From contig JBGRQB010000017.1 of NCBI GenBank assembly GCA_041725875.1, forward strand, positions 1 through 42,378: a stretch of DNA of 42,378 nucleotides, given 5' to 3'. The position numbers and the translations under genes are program-made. Below, piece after piece: positions 35,434-42,378 of the stretch. Position 1 is the first letter of the stretch, and each line of letters begins with the position of its first letter. Below the pieces are notes generated by a model, which was not told the origin of the DNA, made no database searches, and worked only from the letters and a program-made list of their open reading frames with translations. This stretch comes from JBGRQB01 sp041725875. Lineage in GTDB: Bacteria > Bacteroidota > Ignavibacteria > Ignavibacteriales > Melioribacteraceae.

Positions 35434-36270
35434 TTAAATCAGAGGATCGTTTTTCAGTTGTTCATTTATCTCTTCGATACGTTTTTTGAAAAACTCTTCT
35501 TTATCAGGCTGGTAAATCAGTAATTTCTGATAAATGGTAAGAGCTTCTTCAAGATTACCTTGTGCAAAGTAGATTCCTGCAAGAGTTTCGGAAACAATTT
35601 CCTTTTCGTCCTCTTCTTCTTCCTCAGGTTCATCATCCGGTTCAAACGGTTCTATATCAAGGTCGTCAAACTCTTCTGATAAAAAGTCATCATCAAGTTC
35701 AAAGTTTTCTTCTGCTGATTCCTCTTCCACTGGTTCTTCCGCAACAGGTTCTTCTTCAATCGGTTCCGGTTCGGGCGGAGGCATTTTTGCATTCTCAAGT
35801 TCCGAAGCCAATGTTTCCAGTTCATCCGGAGTTTCTGCTGTTTCCGGCTCTTCTTCAATAGGAGCAGGTTCCGGTTCAGGAATTGCTTCGTCAGTTACTT
35901 CCGGTTCTTCAGCAGCAGTTTCTTCAAAATCTTCAGGAATAAAAGTTGCGCGTCTGCTTTCTGAAATATTTCCACTTTTTGATTTCAGGTTTTCCAGTTT
36001 TTCAGAATAAAACTTATATGCTTCGTCAGAATTAACAAGATCGCAGCCCTTCTTTAACATATCAAAAGCATTGTCAAAGTCGCCTATTTTTGCAAGTGCC
36101 TGCGAGTAAATAATATAAGCAGTTGCATATTCGGGAAACAGCTGAATGCCGTGTTCCAATATTTCCAGAGCTTTATCAACGTTTTTATTTTCGAGTTCCT
36201 CTGCTGCAACCTGTGCAAACAAAGGTGAGTCATTATTAAATTCGTATATCAGGGCCGACTTGTTCATCAT
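35434..36270 (-). CDS. TPR-repeat protein with long acidic Pro/Glu linker
   Basis: A 278-aa soluble protein without a signal peptide. Residues about 15-95 carry two to three TPR-like helical pairs (ALEILEHGIQLFPEYATAY, AFDMLKKGCDLVNSDEAY). Residues about 112-225 are an extreme low-complexity linker rich in Glu, Pro and Asp. A further TPR (LAGIYFAQGNLEEALTIYQ) ends it. Probably a scaffold joining two TPR parts. The start has two ATGs in a row after AAGGAG; its first four bases overlap the stop of the GT2 gene. Function unknown. Confidence 0.8.
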   Translation of the reverse strand: MMNKSALIYEFNNDSPLFAQVAAEELENKNVDKALEILEHGIQLFPEYATAYIIYSQALAKIGDFDNAFDMLKKGCDLVNSDEAYKFYSEKLENLKSKSGNISESRRATFIPEDFEETAAEEPEVTDEAIPEPEPAPIEEEPETAETPDELETLASELENAKMPPPEPEPIEEEPVAEEPVEEESAEENFELDDDFLSEEFDDLDIEPFEPDDEPEEEEEDEKEIVSETLAGIYFAQGNLEEALTIYQKLLIYQPDKEEFFKKRIEEINEQLKNDPLI

Positions 36271-37733
36271 TCTCCTTGTTTCTTTTTTTTACCAGAATGT
36301 TTTATCGATAAGACAGCAACAGCAGTAAATCCGAAAAAAAACATTAACTGAAAAGGTAATGTTGCAATTTCATAAAAATATAGAGAAGCTGCAACACCTG
36401 CAAGACAATAAAGGGCAATCAGAAGTTCTATAACAGTGTATAGATTAACTGAATATTCCGAAATATATTTATTTTTTTGCCAGGAATCATTTTTATTTTT
36501 TATGCTGAATTTGGGAGTGCGTATAAACGGAGTTTTTTTGTTGAACAAACCTTCCACAACTGCACGGGTGTTGTTAACAGAAAGTCCCATATTTCCCGCC
36601 ATAAAAAGGGGAAACAGGATTATCTTTTTTTTCCAGTCTGGACTAATAGTTTTTTGCGCTACAAGATAGAAGTAAAATGAAATCAGGAATGCAGGAGAAA
36701 AAATGAGCATAACTGAAAAGAGGTGTGTGTAAGATTCTTCTATTTTAATAAGCATTAACGGAAGATTAAGTAATGCAATAAGGAGCACAAGGGGAAAAAC
36801 TATGTTGCAGGTAAGATGTAAAGTGGAAAAAAGTTTAATTCTGGCAGGCAGTTCCGATTTCCAAAGTTGAGGTAAAATCTTTTTAGCTGTTTCAATAGCT
36901 CCTTTTGTCCAACGAAACTGCTGCGATTTTAGCGAGTTAATTTCAGCAGGGAGTTCGCTCGGACAGGTAACATCGCTGATAAAAACAAATTTCCATCCGC
37001 GCATTTGTGCTCTGTAGCTTAGATCAAGATCTTCTGTAATTGTATCGTGCTGCCAGTTTCCTGCATCAAGGATACATTCTTTTTTCCAGACGCCGCCTGT
37101 TCCGTTAAAGTTTATAAATAATCCGGCACGGTTTCTGGCAGTTTGTTCAATTACAAAATGTCCGTCAAGAGCCAGTGCCTGAGCTTTTGTAACAAGTGAA
37201 TAATCTTCATTTATATATTCCCATCTTGTCTGAACCATTCCAATATTGGCATTTGTAAAGCAGGGAAGTGTTTTTTTTAGGAAATCTTTTTCAGGTAAAA
37301 AGTCTGCATCAAAGACTGCAATAAAGTCTCCCGAAGCTTTTTGGAGTCCGTGGTTTAATGCTCCTGCTTTATAACCGATTCTGTCAGTCCGGTGAATGTG
37401 AGTTATATTAATTCCTGAAAGTTTTTTCTCTTCAACAATTTTTTTTATAAGGTTTGTTGTTTCATCGGTAGAATCATCCAGAACCTGAATTTCAAGAAGA
37501 TGCTGCGGATAATCAATGTTGCAGACTTTATTTATAAGTCGGTCAACAACATAAAGTTCATTATAAACAGGAAGCTGAATAGTAACTTTTTCAGTGAATT
37601 GATAATCTTTGCAATGTTGTGGTGTTAATGAATTATATTTTTTTCTGAGGTAAACCAGATAAAGTGCATGAAGGCTATAGACAAAAATTATTGCCATAGC
37701 AATTGTATAAAGAGAAATAATAAAAAGGTTCAT
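36267..37733 (-). CDS. Processive family-2 glycosyltransferase (cellulose/mannan synthase-like)
   Basis: Inner-membrane GT2 enzyme that likely polymerises or transfers a sugar to an envelope glycan. One helix (about 4-28) precedes the GT-A domain with the D,D,D,QxxRW set: VLDDSTDE (Asp86/87), FDADF (Asp142/144), TEDLD (Asp235) and QQFRW (271-275). Four more helices follow at about 305-330, 338-360, 435-455 and 458-480. Its 488 aa and layout are close to CslA-type synthases rather than full BcsA; there is no PilZ domain. The gap to lptE is three bases. Confidence 0.88.
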   Translation of the reverse strand: MNLFIISLYTIAMAIIFVYSLHALYLVYLRKKYNSLTPQHCKDYQFTEKVTIQLPVYNELYVVDRLINKVCNIDYPQHLLEIQVLDDSTDETTNLIKKIVEEKKLSGINITHIHRTDRIGYKAGALNHGLQKASGDFIAVFDADFLPEKDFLKKTLPCFTNANIGMVQTRWEYINEDYSLVTKAQALALDGHFVIEQTARNRAGLFINFNGTGGVWKKECILDAGNWQHDTITEDLDLSYRAQMRGWKFVFISDVTCPSELPAEINSLKSQQFRWTKGAIETAKKILPQLWKSELPARIKLFSTLHLTCNIVFPLVLLIALLNLPLMLIKIEESYTHLFSVMLIFSPAFLISFYFYLVAQKTISPDWKKKIILFPLFMAGNMGLSVNNTRAVVEGLFNKKTPFIRTPKFSIKNKNDSWQKNKYISEYSVNLYTVIELLIALYCLAGVAASLYFYEIATLPFQLMFFFGFTAVAVLSIKHSGKKKKQGE

Positions 37734-37736
37734 AGA

Positions 37737-38270
37737 TTACCAGTTTGATACTGCTCCCAGTAAAATATCTTCTGCAAGTTTATCAAGTACCTGTTTAATT
37801 GCAGCTTCTCTGTTTGCTTCGTAGTTGGAAGTGTTGAAATTGGCTTTATTTGAGAAGCTTTTATTAATAAGTGTTTTTCGTTTTACCTGATCTCTGTAAA
37901 TAACTTTTATTGAAATAGAAATTTCGCGTAAGTTTTCAGAAGCCACTCCCGTATTTGTTGCTGAAATATTACTTACGGAAACGGGTCTGTCAGAAAGTGA
38001 AGAGATTGAGCAATCCATTTTTGCATCTGCTTTGGGACTTTGAACATATTGCAGATTGTTGTCACCCACAAAATTATCTATAAGCTTTTCAGTGAAATAT
38101 TGTCCGAGATAAGAAATACCGGAACCGGTTTTATCTTTTGCATTTAATATATAAATAGTTTTCAGATGCGGAGGAACTGAAGCACCGGTAAAAGAATAAC
38201 TACAGGCTTCGGCAGTTAAAAACAAAACAATTAATGCAACTACGGATAAAAACTTTTTATTCAATACCAT
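37737..38270 (-). CDS. lptE: LPS-assembly lipoprotein LptE
   Basis: LptE plugs and supports the LptD outer-membrane LPS translocon. Bacteroidota-type motif YSFTGASVPPHLKTIYI starts straight after Cys23, which is the likely lipidated residue. The lipobox itself (A-E-A-C) is poor, so lipidation is less certain than the family call. Its 177 aa is normal. The start lies 14 bases inside the end of the sigma-54 regulator, indicating coupled translation. LptD is not in the window. Confidence 0.85.
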   Translation of the reverse strand: MVLNKKFLSVVALIVLFLTAEACSYSFTGASVPPHLKTIYILNAKDKTGSGISYLGQYFTEKLIDNFVGDNNLQYVQSPKADAKMDCSISSLSDRPVSVSNISATNTGVASENLREISISIKVIYRDQVKRKTLINKSFSNKANFNTSNYEANREAAIKQVLDKLAEDILLGAVSNW

Positions 38271-39369
38271 AATCTCTCAGTTTCCTGTATAGTGTTCGTT
38301 CACTTACATCAAGTATTTGTGCAGCTCTTCTTTTATTGTAACGTGTATATTCCATTGTTTTTACAATTACTGCTTTTTCTGCTTCTGCCAGACTCATAAT
38401 TTCTTCTGCTTCATCAGATTTAGGTTCGGCAAACTTGTGATTATCTTCTATGTTTTTGTACGCCATCTGTTTAAGTTCCATCAAATCTTTTTTGATTTCA
38501 ATTAAAGCGCGGTAAATCATTTCACGGTCGAGCGACTCCGGCGATTTATTAAGATGAACCGGCAGATGTCTGATATCATCCTCGTCATCAAGCTCCGAAA
38601 GCAGGTTCTTAAAAGAGTTTACGTCAATAATTCCGGTTCGACTAAGGGCTGCTGCAGTTTCAATTGTGTTTTTAAGTTCGCGCACATTACCGGGCCAGTG
38701 ATACTGCGTAAGAAGATCGAGTGCATCTATTGTTATGTGCAGACCCGGAATATTATTATGCTCTGAATAGATTTTCAGAAAATGGTTTGCCAGAAGAGTA
38801 ATATCTTCTCTCCGTTCTCTTAGGGCCGGAATGTTCAGAGTTACTGCTTTTAATCGGAAATAAAGGTCTTTACGAAAGTTTTTTTTATCAACTTCTTTTT
38901 GAAGATCTTTGTTGGCAGCGGCAATAATTCTTACGTTTACTTTTTTAACAGTTTCACTTCCAACAGGCATAAATTCTTTTGTTTCAAGAACTCTTAACAG
39001 TTTTACCTGTGTGGTAAGAGGCATTTCTGCAATTTCATCGAGAAAGAGTGTGCCGTTATCTGCAATTTCAAAATAACCTTTTCTATCTGTAGTTGCGCCT
39101 GTAAAAGAACCTTTTTTATGTCCGAAAAGCTCACTTTCAAGCAATCCTTCCGGAATTGCTCCGCAGTTTACATTAACAATTCGTTTATTGGCACGATCGC
39201 TGAATTGATGAATTGCCTGTGCAAAAACTTCTTTTCCCACACCGCTTTCGCCATATAAAAGCACAGAAATATCAGATTTTGCTATCTGCATAGCAATATC
39301 CACAATATCCTGAATAGCTTTTGATTTTCCTATAATACCACTGTTTTTCTGAAACTCGTAGGCTGCCAT
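38257..39369 (-). CDS. Sigma-54-dependent transcriptional activator (AAA+ and Fis-type HTH)
   Basis: Activates RNA polymerase holding sigma-54. It has almost no N-terminal sensory domain (about 10 residues), then the AAA+ domain: Walker A GESGVGKE (40-47), the sigma-54-contacting loop GSFTGA (87-92, Ser for the usual Ala), Walker B LFLDE (Asp111-Glu112). A Fis-type HTH ends it (about 326-370, NKRRAAQILDVSERTLYRKL). The frame is open to a TTG at 39384; I chose the ATG at 39369 (MAAYEF) because conservation starts there. Without a receiver domain it is either constitutive or controlled by level or partner. It overlaps lptE, a pairing I know from Bacteroidota. Confidence 0.92.
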   Translation of the reverse strand: MAAYEFQKNSGIIGKSKAIQDIVDIAMQIAKSDISVLLYGESGVGKEVFAQAIHQFSDRANKRIVNVNCGAIPEGLLESELFGHKKGSFTGATTDRKGYFEIADNGTLFLDEIAEMPLTTQVKLLRVLETKEFMPVGSETVKKVNVRIIAAANKDLQKEVDKKNFRKDLYFRLKAVTLNIPALRERREDITLLANHFLKIYSEHNNIPGLHITIDALDLLTQYHWPGNVRELKNTIETAAALSRTGIIDVNSFKNLLSELDDEDDIRHLPVHLNKSPESLDREMIYRALIEIKKDLMELKQMAYKNIEDNHKFAEPKSDEAEEIMSLAEAEKAVIVKTMEYTRYNKRRAAQILDVSERTLYRKLRDYGIE

Positions 39370-39680
39370 AAAATAATATTCCAATTAAAATTTCACTTCC
39401 AAAGATAAAATAAATAATGAATAATATACAGTGTACAAAGGATAATGTACGCTCTGTGGAAGAGGTGCAATTATTTATGCACTGGTTGAGTAGGTTAAAA
39501 AGAGGTGTCGTATTACACAAAGAGGCGCAGGTTGCTGCTGTTTTGAAGTAAATATATGCAGTTGGCAGTCTGTTTTTTGTAATGTGTTTAAATAATTAGA
39601 CAGAAAAACTGTAATGTGAGTAGTTTTCACTAAAATCTGATAATTATCTGGCACAGAATAAATTTGATAAGGAATTAAGT
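39370..39680. promoter_or_regulatory. Divergent intergenic region with phased repeats
   Basis: No gene is seen in these 311 bases between the sigma-54 regulator (leftward) and the lipoprotein gene (rightward). It contains three related direct repeats, AAGAGGTGCAA (39460-39470), AAGAGGTGTCG (39500-39510) and AAGAGGCGCAG (39520-39530), spaced 40 and 20 bases apart; a GTGCA/TGCAC inverted repeat at about 39465-39482; and a GATAATTATC palindrome at 39639-39648. Both genes should have their promoters here; I cannot place either with confidence. Confidence 0.4.
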
Positions 39681-40574
39681 ATGAAAAAAGTAATTTTAAT
39701 TTTAGCAGCAGGTCTAAGTATTTTATTGTTCTCCGGATGTGAATCTTCAGTAACAGATGCAAATGAATCAGGTAAGTATGGAAAAGCAGTGTTAAAGTCG
39801 CCGGCCAATTCAAAGGTTGTTAATCCTGCGGATACCAAAGTAACTATAACAAAAACAAAAGATAAAATTTTTACAAAAGAGATGAGCACATACGGGATAA
39901 TATTTAAATCTATGAATGAAGTTCCTGATGCGTTTTTAACCGATGTTGCCAAAGCTTATCAGCAAATGTTTTCCCAGACCGGCAGTCTGGATTCTAAAAG
40001 TCAGAAAAAAGTACTTAATGCCCTTCAACAGTATAACGCAATGCTTCCCGTGTTAAATGGAGATCACGATAAGTTGTCTGCAGAAGCTAACAAGGAGCTG
40101 AATAAATTCCAGTCGGAAAAATATAGTGTATGTGATGTAATTTCTTATAAAGTTCACCACCAGACAATGGAAGTGGTTGAACATCTTTTACACACCATTA
40201 CCGATGTTGGTTTGTTTTATGCTTACCCGAATGAATGGGCATTTAACAAGAAAACTTCATTAATATGTAAATCAATGGAAAACGCTGTTCAAAAGAAATA
40301 TTTCAATCTGAGCAGTTATCAGAATATTAAAAAGAATGATGTGGAAACTTACCAGAGAGTAATAGTTCAGGAATATGCTTACTGGATAATTACAACATAT
40401 TGGAATTTACAGGAACCTTACGGTTTAAATGAAGTTGGTGAGTGGAGTATTAAAAATCAGGAGGAGTTAAAGCAAAAGTTGCCTGATGCATACAATCTTG
40501 TTAAAAACACTATTGATAAAATTATGAAAGCTCCTTCAACAGCGATTCTTGAAAAACTTAAAACTTATGAATAA
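39681..40574 (+). CDS. Predicted lipoprotein of unknown function
   Basis: I do not recognise a family. The protein has 297 aa. A lipoprotein signal (MKKVILILAAGLSILLFSGC) has Cys20 as the probable lipidated residue, with Phe rather than Leu at -3. A short Ser/Asn-rich spacer follows; the remainder is mainly alpha-helical and charged, with no membrane segment, no repeats and few cysteines. Tyr and Trp are clustered around residues 230-252. AAGGA lies before the ATG. Alone in its transcript: terminator 59 bases after the stop, divergent from the sigma-54 regulator. Codon use looks like its neighbours, so there is no sign of recent transfer. Confidence 0.8.
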   Translation: MKKVILILAAGLSILLFSGCESSVTDANESGKYGKAVLKSPANSKVVNPADTKVTITKTKDKIFTKEMSTYGIIFKSMNEVPDAFLTDVAKAYQQMFSQTGSLDSKSQKKVLNALQQYNAMLPVLNGDHDKLSAEANKELNKFQSEKYSVCDVISYKVHHQTMEVVEHLLHTITDVGLFYAYPNEWAFNKKTSLICKSMENAVQKKYFNLSSYQNIKKNDVETYQRVIVQEYAYWIITTYWNLQEPYGLNEVGEWSIKNQEELKQKLPDAYNLVKNTIDKIMKAPSTAILEKLKTYE

Positions 40575-40632
40575 TGGTAAAATAGAAACCAAGCTGAGGT
40601 TTTAAGTCGGTTTGGCAATAAATCCCCCTTTT

Positions 40633-40690
40633 ATCCCGGTGCCTTAAAACATCTTTCCCGAAAGGCATCGGGATTTTTATTTTTTGTATA
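40633..40690 (+). terminator. Rho-independent terminator after the lipoprotein gene
   Basis: A 13-bp stem (ATCCCGGTGCCTT at 40633-40645 with AAGGCATCGGGAT at 40662-40674, one G-U pair) is followed by TTTTATTTTTT. Strong. Confidence 0.92.
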
Positions 40691-40806
40691 TAAACAGGTA
40701 TCAGAATAAAGTTATAAAATTTCTCATTATTTTGTATTTTTGTGGTTACGATAAAATTATTTAATAGTATTCAGTAATAGAATAGTGTGAAAGAAAGGTT
40801 AGAACT

Positions 40807-42135
40807 TTGAAGAAAAATGTTTATATCGAAACCTATGGTTGTCAGATGAATCTGGCAGATACGGAGATAGTTAAGGGTGTTTTGCATAATAACGGATATG
40901 GTTCTACTGAAAATATTGATGAAGCCGATGTAATATTGATGAACACCTGCAGTGTGCGTGATAACGCTGAGCAGAGAATATTCGGACGTTTGGGGAATTT
41001 CAAAAAGCTTAAGGCAAGTGAAACCAAAAAGGTGATTGGAATTCTTGGCTGTATGGCCGAGCGTTTGAAAGATAAGTTAATTAATGACGAAAAAGTTGTT
41101 GATGTTGTTGTCGGGCCCGATGAATACAGAAAACTTCCGGGACTGATAGATGAAGCTTTTCACGGTAACAAAGGAATTGGTGTTAAGCTTAGCAAGACTG
41201 AAACTTATGATGATATTCCTCCATACAGGGAAGAGGGACTTGCTGCCTGGATTCCTATAATGCGCGGATGCGATAATTTTTGTACTTACTGCATAGTGCC
41301 TTTTACAAGAGGACGTGAGAGGAGTCGTTCTTTCGAACATATATTAAACGAAGTGAAAGATCTTTCTGAAAGAGGATTTAAAGAAATTTCGTTTCTTGGT
41401 CAGAACGTAAACTCATATAACATTGAAGGAAAAGATTTTGCTGATTTAATGGATGCCTGTGCAAAGGTTGACAGAAGAATCAGACTCAGATTTGCTACTT
41501 CTCATCCAAAAGATTTATCAGATAAACTTCTGGATGTAATTGCTGCAAATTCAAATATTTGCAACTATATTCACCTGCCGGTTCAGAGTGGCTCAACACG
41601 TGTTCTTGAAGCAATGAAAAGAACTTACACAATTGAGCATTATCTTGGTCTGGTTGAAAGAGCCAGAAAGAAAATTCCTGATGTAAGTTTTACCACAGAT
41701 GTAATTGCAGGTTTCCCTACCGAAACAGAAGAAGAACATCAAATGACATTGGATGTGTTTGCAAAGGTTCGCTACGATGGTGCGTTTATGTTTAAGTATT
41801 CACCAAGAGAGGGAACAAGAGCATACAAAATGGAAGATGATGTACCTGAGGATATTAAGAAGCGCAGATTAAATGAAATCATTGATTTACAGCAGAGGAT
41901 TTCCAATGAAATTAATCAGGCGCTAATTGGAAGTGAAGCTGTTGTTCTGGTTGAAGGGCACAGCAGAAAATCTGATCAGCAGCTTTCGGGTCGTTCAGAC
42001 ACTAACAAAGTTATTGTTATGGATGCAGTGGAAGGTGTCGGGAAAGGTGATTATGTGAAGGTTAAGATTACCAGTGCTACTTCTGCAACTCTTTTTGGAG
42101 AGTTTATAGAGGTTCTTGAGATAGAGAAGGACTGA
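40807..42135 (+). CDS. miaB: tRNA-2-methylthio-N6-dimethylallyladenosine synthase
   Basis: Radical-SAM methylthiotransferase that modifies A37 of tRNAs reading codons that begin with U. UPF0004 cysteines are C12 (IETYGCQMNLADTE, diagnostic of MiaB), C48 (NTCSVRDNAEQR) and C82; the radical-SAM motif is C155-DNF-C159-TY-C162; a TRAM domain covers about 375-440. Its 442 aa is normal. The start is TTG: an in-frame stop lies 24 bases upstream with no ATG between, and MKKNVYIETYGCQMN is the usual N-terminus. AAAGGTTAG may serve as the ribosome-binding site. Confidence 0.97.
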   Translation: MKKNVYIETYGCQMNLADTEIVKGVLHNNGYGSTENIDEADVILMNTCSVRDNAEQRIFGRLGNFKKLKASETKKVIGILGCMAERLKDKLINDEKVVDVVVGPDEYRKLPGLIDEAFHGNKGIGVKLSKTETYDDIPPYREEGLAAWIPIMRGCDNFCTYCIVPFTRGRERSRSFEHILNEVKDLSERGFKEISFLGQNVNSYNIEGKDFADLMDACAKVDRRIRLRFATSHPKDLSDKLLDVIAANSNICNYIHLPVQSGSTRVLEAMKRTYTIEHYLGLVERARKKIPDVSFTTDVIAGFPTETEEEHQMTLDVFAKVRYDGAFMFKYSPREGTRAYKMEDDVPEDIKKRRLNEIIDLQQRISNEINQALIGSEAVVLVEGHSRKSDQQLSGRSDTNKVIVMDAVEGVGKGDYVKVKITSATSATLFGEFIEVLEIEKD

Positions 42136-42165
42136 TAGTATAAAGGTTAAGTAAAAATTTAAGAG

Positions 42166-42199
42166 CCCCTGAAAGTTGTAAAACCTTCAGGGGTTTTAT
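42166..42199 (+). terminator. Rho-independent terminator after miaB
   Basis: Stem CCCCTGAA (42166-42173) with TTCAGGGG (42186-42193), 12-base loop, then TTTTATG. Lies 30 bases after the miaB stop. Confidence 0.88.
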
Positions 42200-42228
42200 G
42201 TTTTATTCTGCATTGTTCACTCCGTGGG

Positions 42229-42378
42229 CAAACTTTTTCAGAAAAAGTTTGACAAAAACCTCGGCTGTCTTTTTCCTCGCTGAAAATTTTCACCTTGAGC
42301 GTAGTCGAAAGGGCTAACGTTCGGCTGAACAAAAACAACTTGTCGTGCTTCGCACGCCTTCAAACAGTTTTTGTTCTT
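42229..42378. repeat. Repeat-like, palindrome-rich intergenic sequence at the right edge
   Basis: No coding frame is apparent. In order: a 10-bp hairpin CAAACTTTTT / AAAAAGTTTG with loop CAG (42229-42251); a 12-bp perfect palindrome TGAAAATTTTCA (42281-42292); the sequence ACCTTGAGCGTAGTCGAAAG (42292-42311), which I recall as a common dispersed intergenic repeat in Bacteroidota and relatives; and a nested hairpin with outer arms GAACAAAAAC (42327-42336) and about 42367-42376, and inner stem CGTGC/GCACG (42344-42348, 42352-42356). Base composition is richer in GC than nearby intergenic DNA. The element may continue past the window. Confidence 0.5.

Noticed and set aside
39370..39384. TTG at 39384 as start of the sigma-54 regulator
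   Set aside because: It adds only five residues (MEYYF) without a better ribosome-binding site; the ATG at 39369 fits conservation.
39460..39530. CRISPR-like array
   Set aside because: Only three short, imperfect units with unequal spacing; repeat length is far too short for CRISPR.
39650..39672. TGGCAC upstream of the lipoprotein gene as a sigma-54 promoter
   Set aside because: The -24-like TGGCAC is there, but the -12 position reads AAAT rather than TTGC at the required spacing.
39475..39813. Leftward frames of 112 and 102 codons in the divergent region and lipoprotein start
   Set aside because: Low-complexity Leu/Ser-rich translations overlapping a clear lipoprotein signal on the plus strand; no start context.
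40735..40742. TATTTTTG before miaB as a Bacteroidota-type -7 element (TAnnTTTG)
   Set aside because: It matches the -7 consensus, but no TTG/TTTG lies about 19 bases upstream, and such strings are common in T-rich DNA.

Overview
The window reads as one contiguous piece of a chromosome from an AT-rich, Gram-negative bacterium. The best guess is the Bacteroidota/Ignavibacteriota (Chlorobi-Ignavibacteria) lineage. This rests on gene content: a GWxTD-domain protein, an exported tricorn-like protease, an rnfCDGEAB-rseC cluster, a sigma-54 regulator overlapping lptE, GHL10 and DUF3108 proteins, and frequent overlapping or TTG starts. No 16S or other decisive marker is present, so the taxonomy is inference. 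I saw no tRNA, rRNA, CRISPR array, transposase, integrase or phage gene.

Layout. Bases 1-18162 are read rightward: the end of a PAS histidine kinase cut by the window edge; a secreted tricorn-type S41 protease; the six-gene Rnf complex followed by an RseC-like membrane protein; a PAS/GAF histidine kinase; a PpiD-like periplasmic folding factor; and aroK-aroB-GHL10, which are tightly packed. Bases 18181-39369 are one long leftward block of 21 genes. Read in its own direction it is: sigma-54 activator, lptE, a processive GT2, an acidic TPR protein, 3-methyladenine glycosylase, a GT9 heptosyltransferase-like enzyme, DUF3108; then (after a hairpin and a candidate promoter) a CPBP protease, a zinc-ribbon DUF2007 protein, cdsA, rimO, GWxTD protein, PfkB kinase, a three-POTRA Omp85 protein, a degenerate UbiA-like protein, rnhB, yraN; then mlaE-mlaF-mlaD; then uvrA. 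Bases 39681-42135 turn rightward again with an unrecognised lipoprotein and miaB. The last about 180 bases hold nested palindromes and a repeat-like sequence.

Themes. Most of the leftward block is cell-envelope biogenesis: LPS export (LptE), LPS or glycan glycosyltransferases, phospholipid precursor synthesis (CdsA), phospholipid transport (MlaEFD), outer-membrane protein insertion (Omp85) and two membrane proteins of unknown target. DNA repair and nucleic-acid housekeeping genes (uvrA, rnhB, MPG, rimO, miaB) are interleaved. The rightward block couples redox-driven ion pumping (Rnf) with signalling kinases and periplasmic proteostasis.

Nothing here is a clear-cut novel defence or mobile system. 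The observations most worth a second look are: an RnfB whose C-terminal ferredoxin module appears to have lost exactly the ligand set of one Fe-S cluster; an unrecognised lipoprotein placed between the sigma-54 regulator and miaB, with phased repeats upstream; a GATAATTATC palindrome shared by two upstream regions; a UbiA-like protein lacking its Asp-rich motif; and the repeat-rich right edge.
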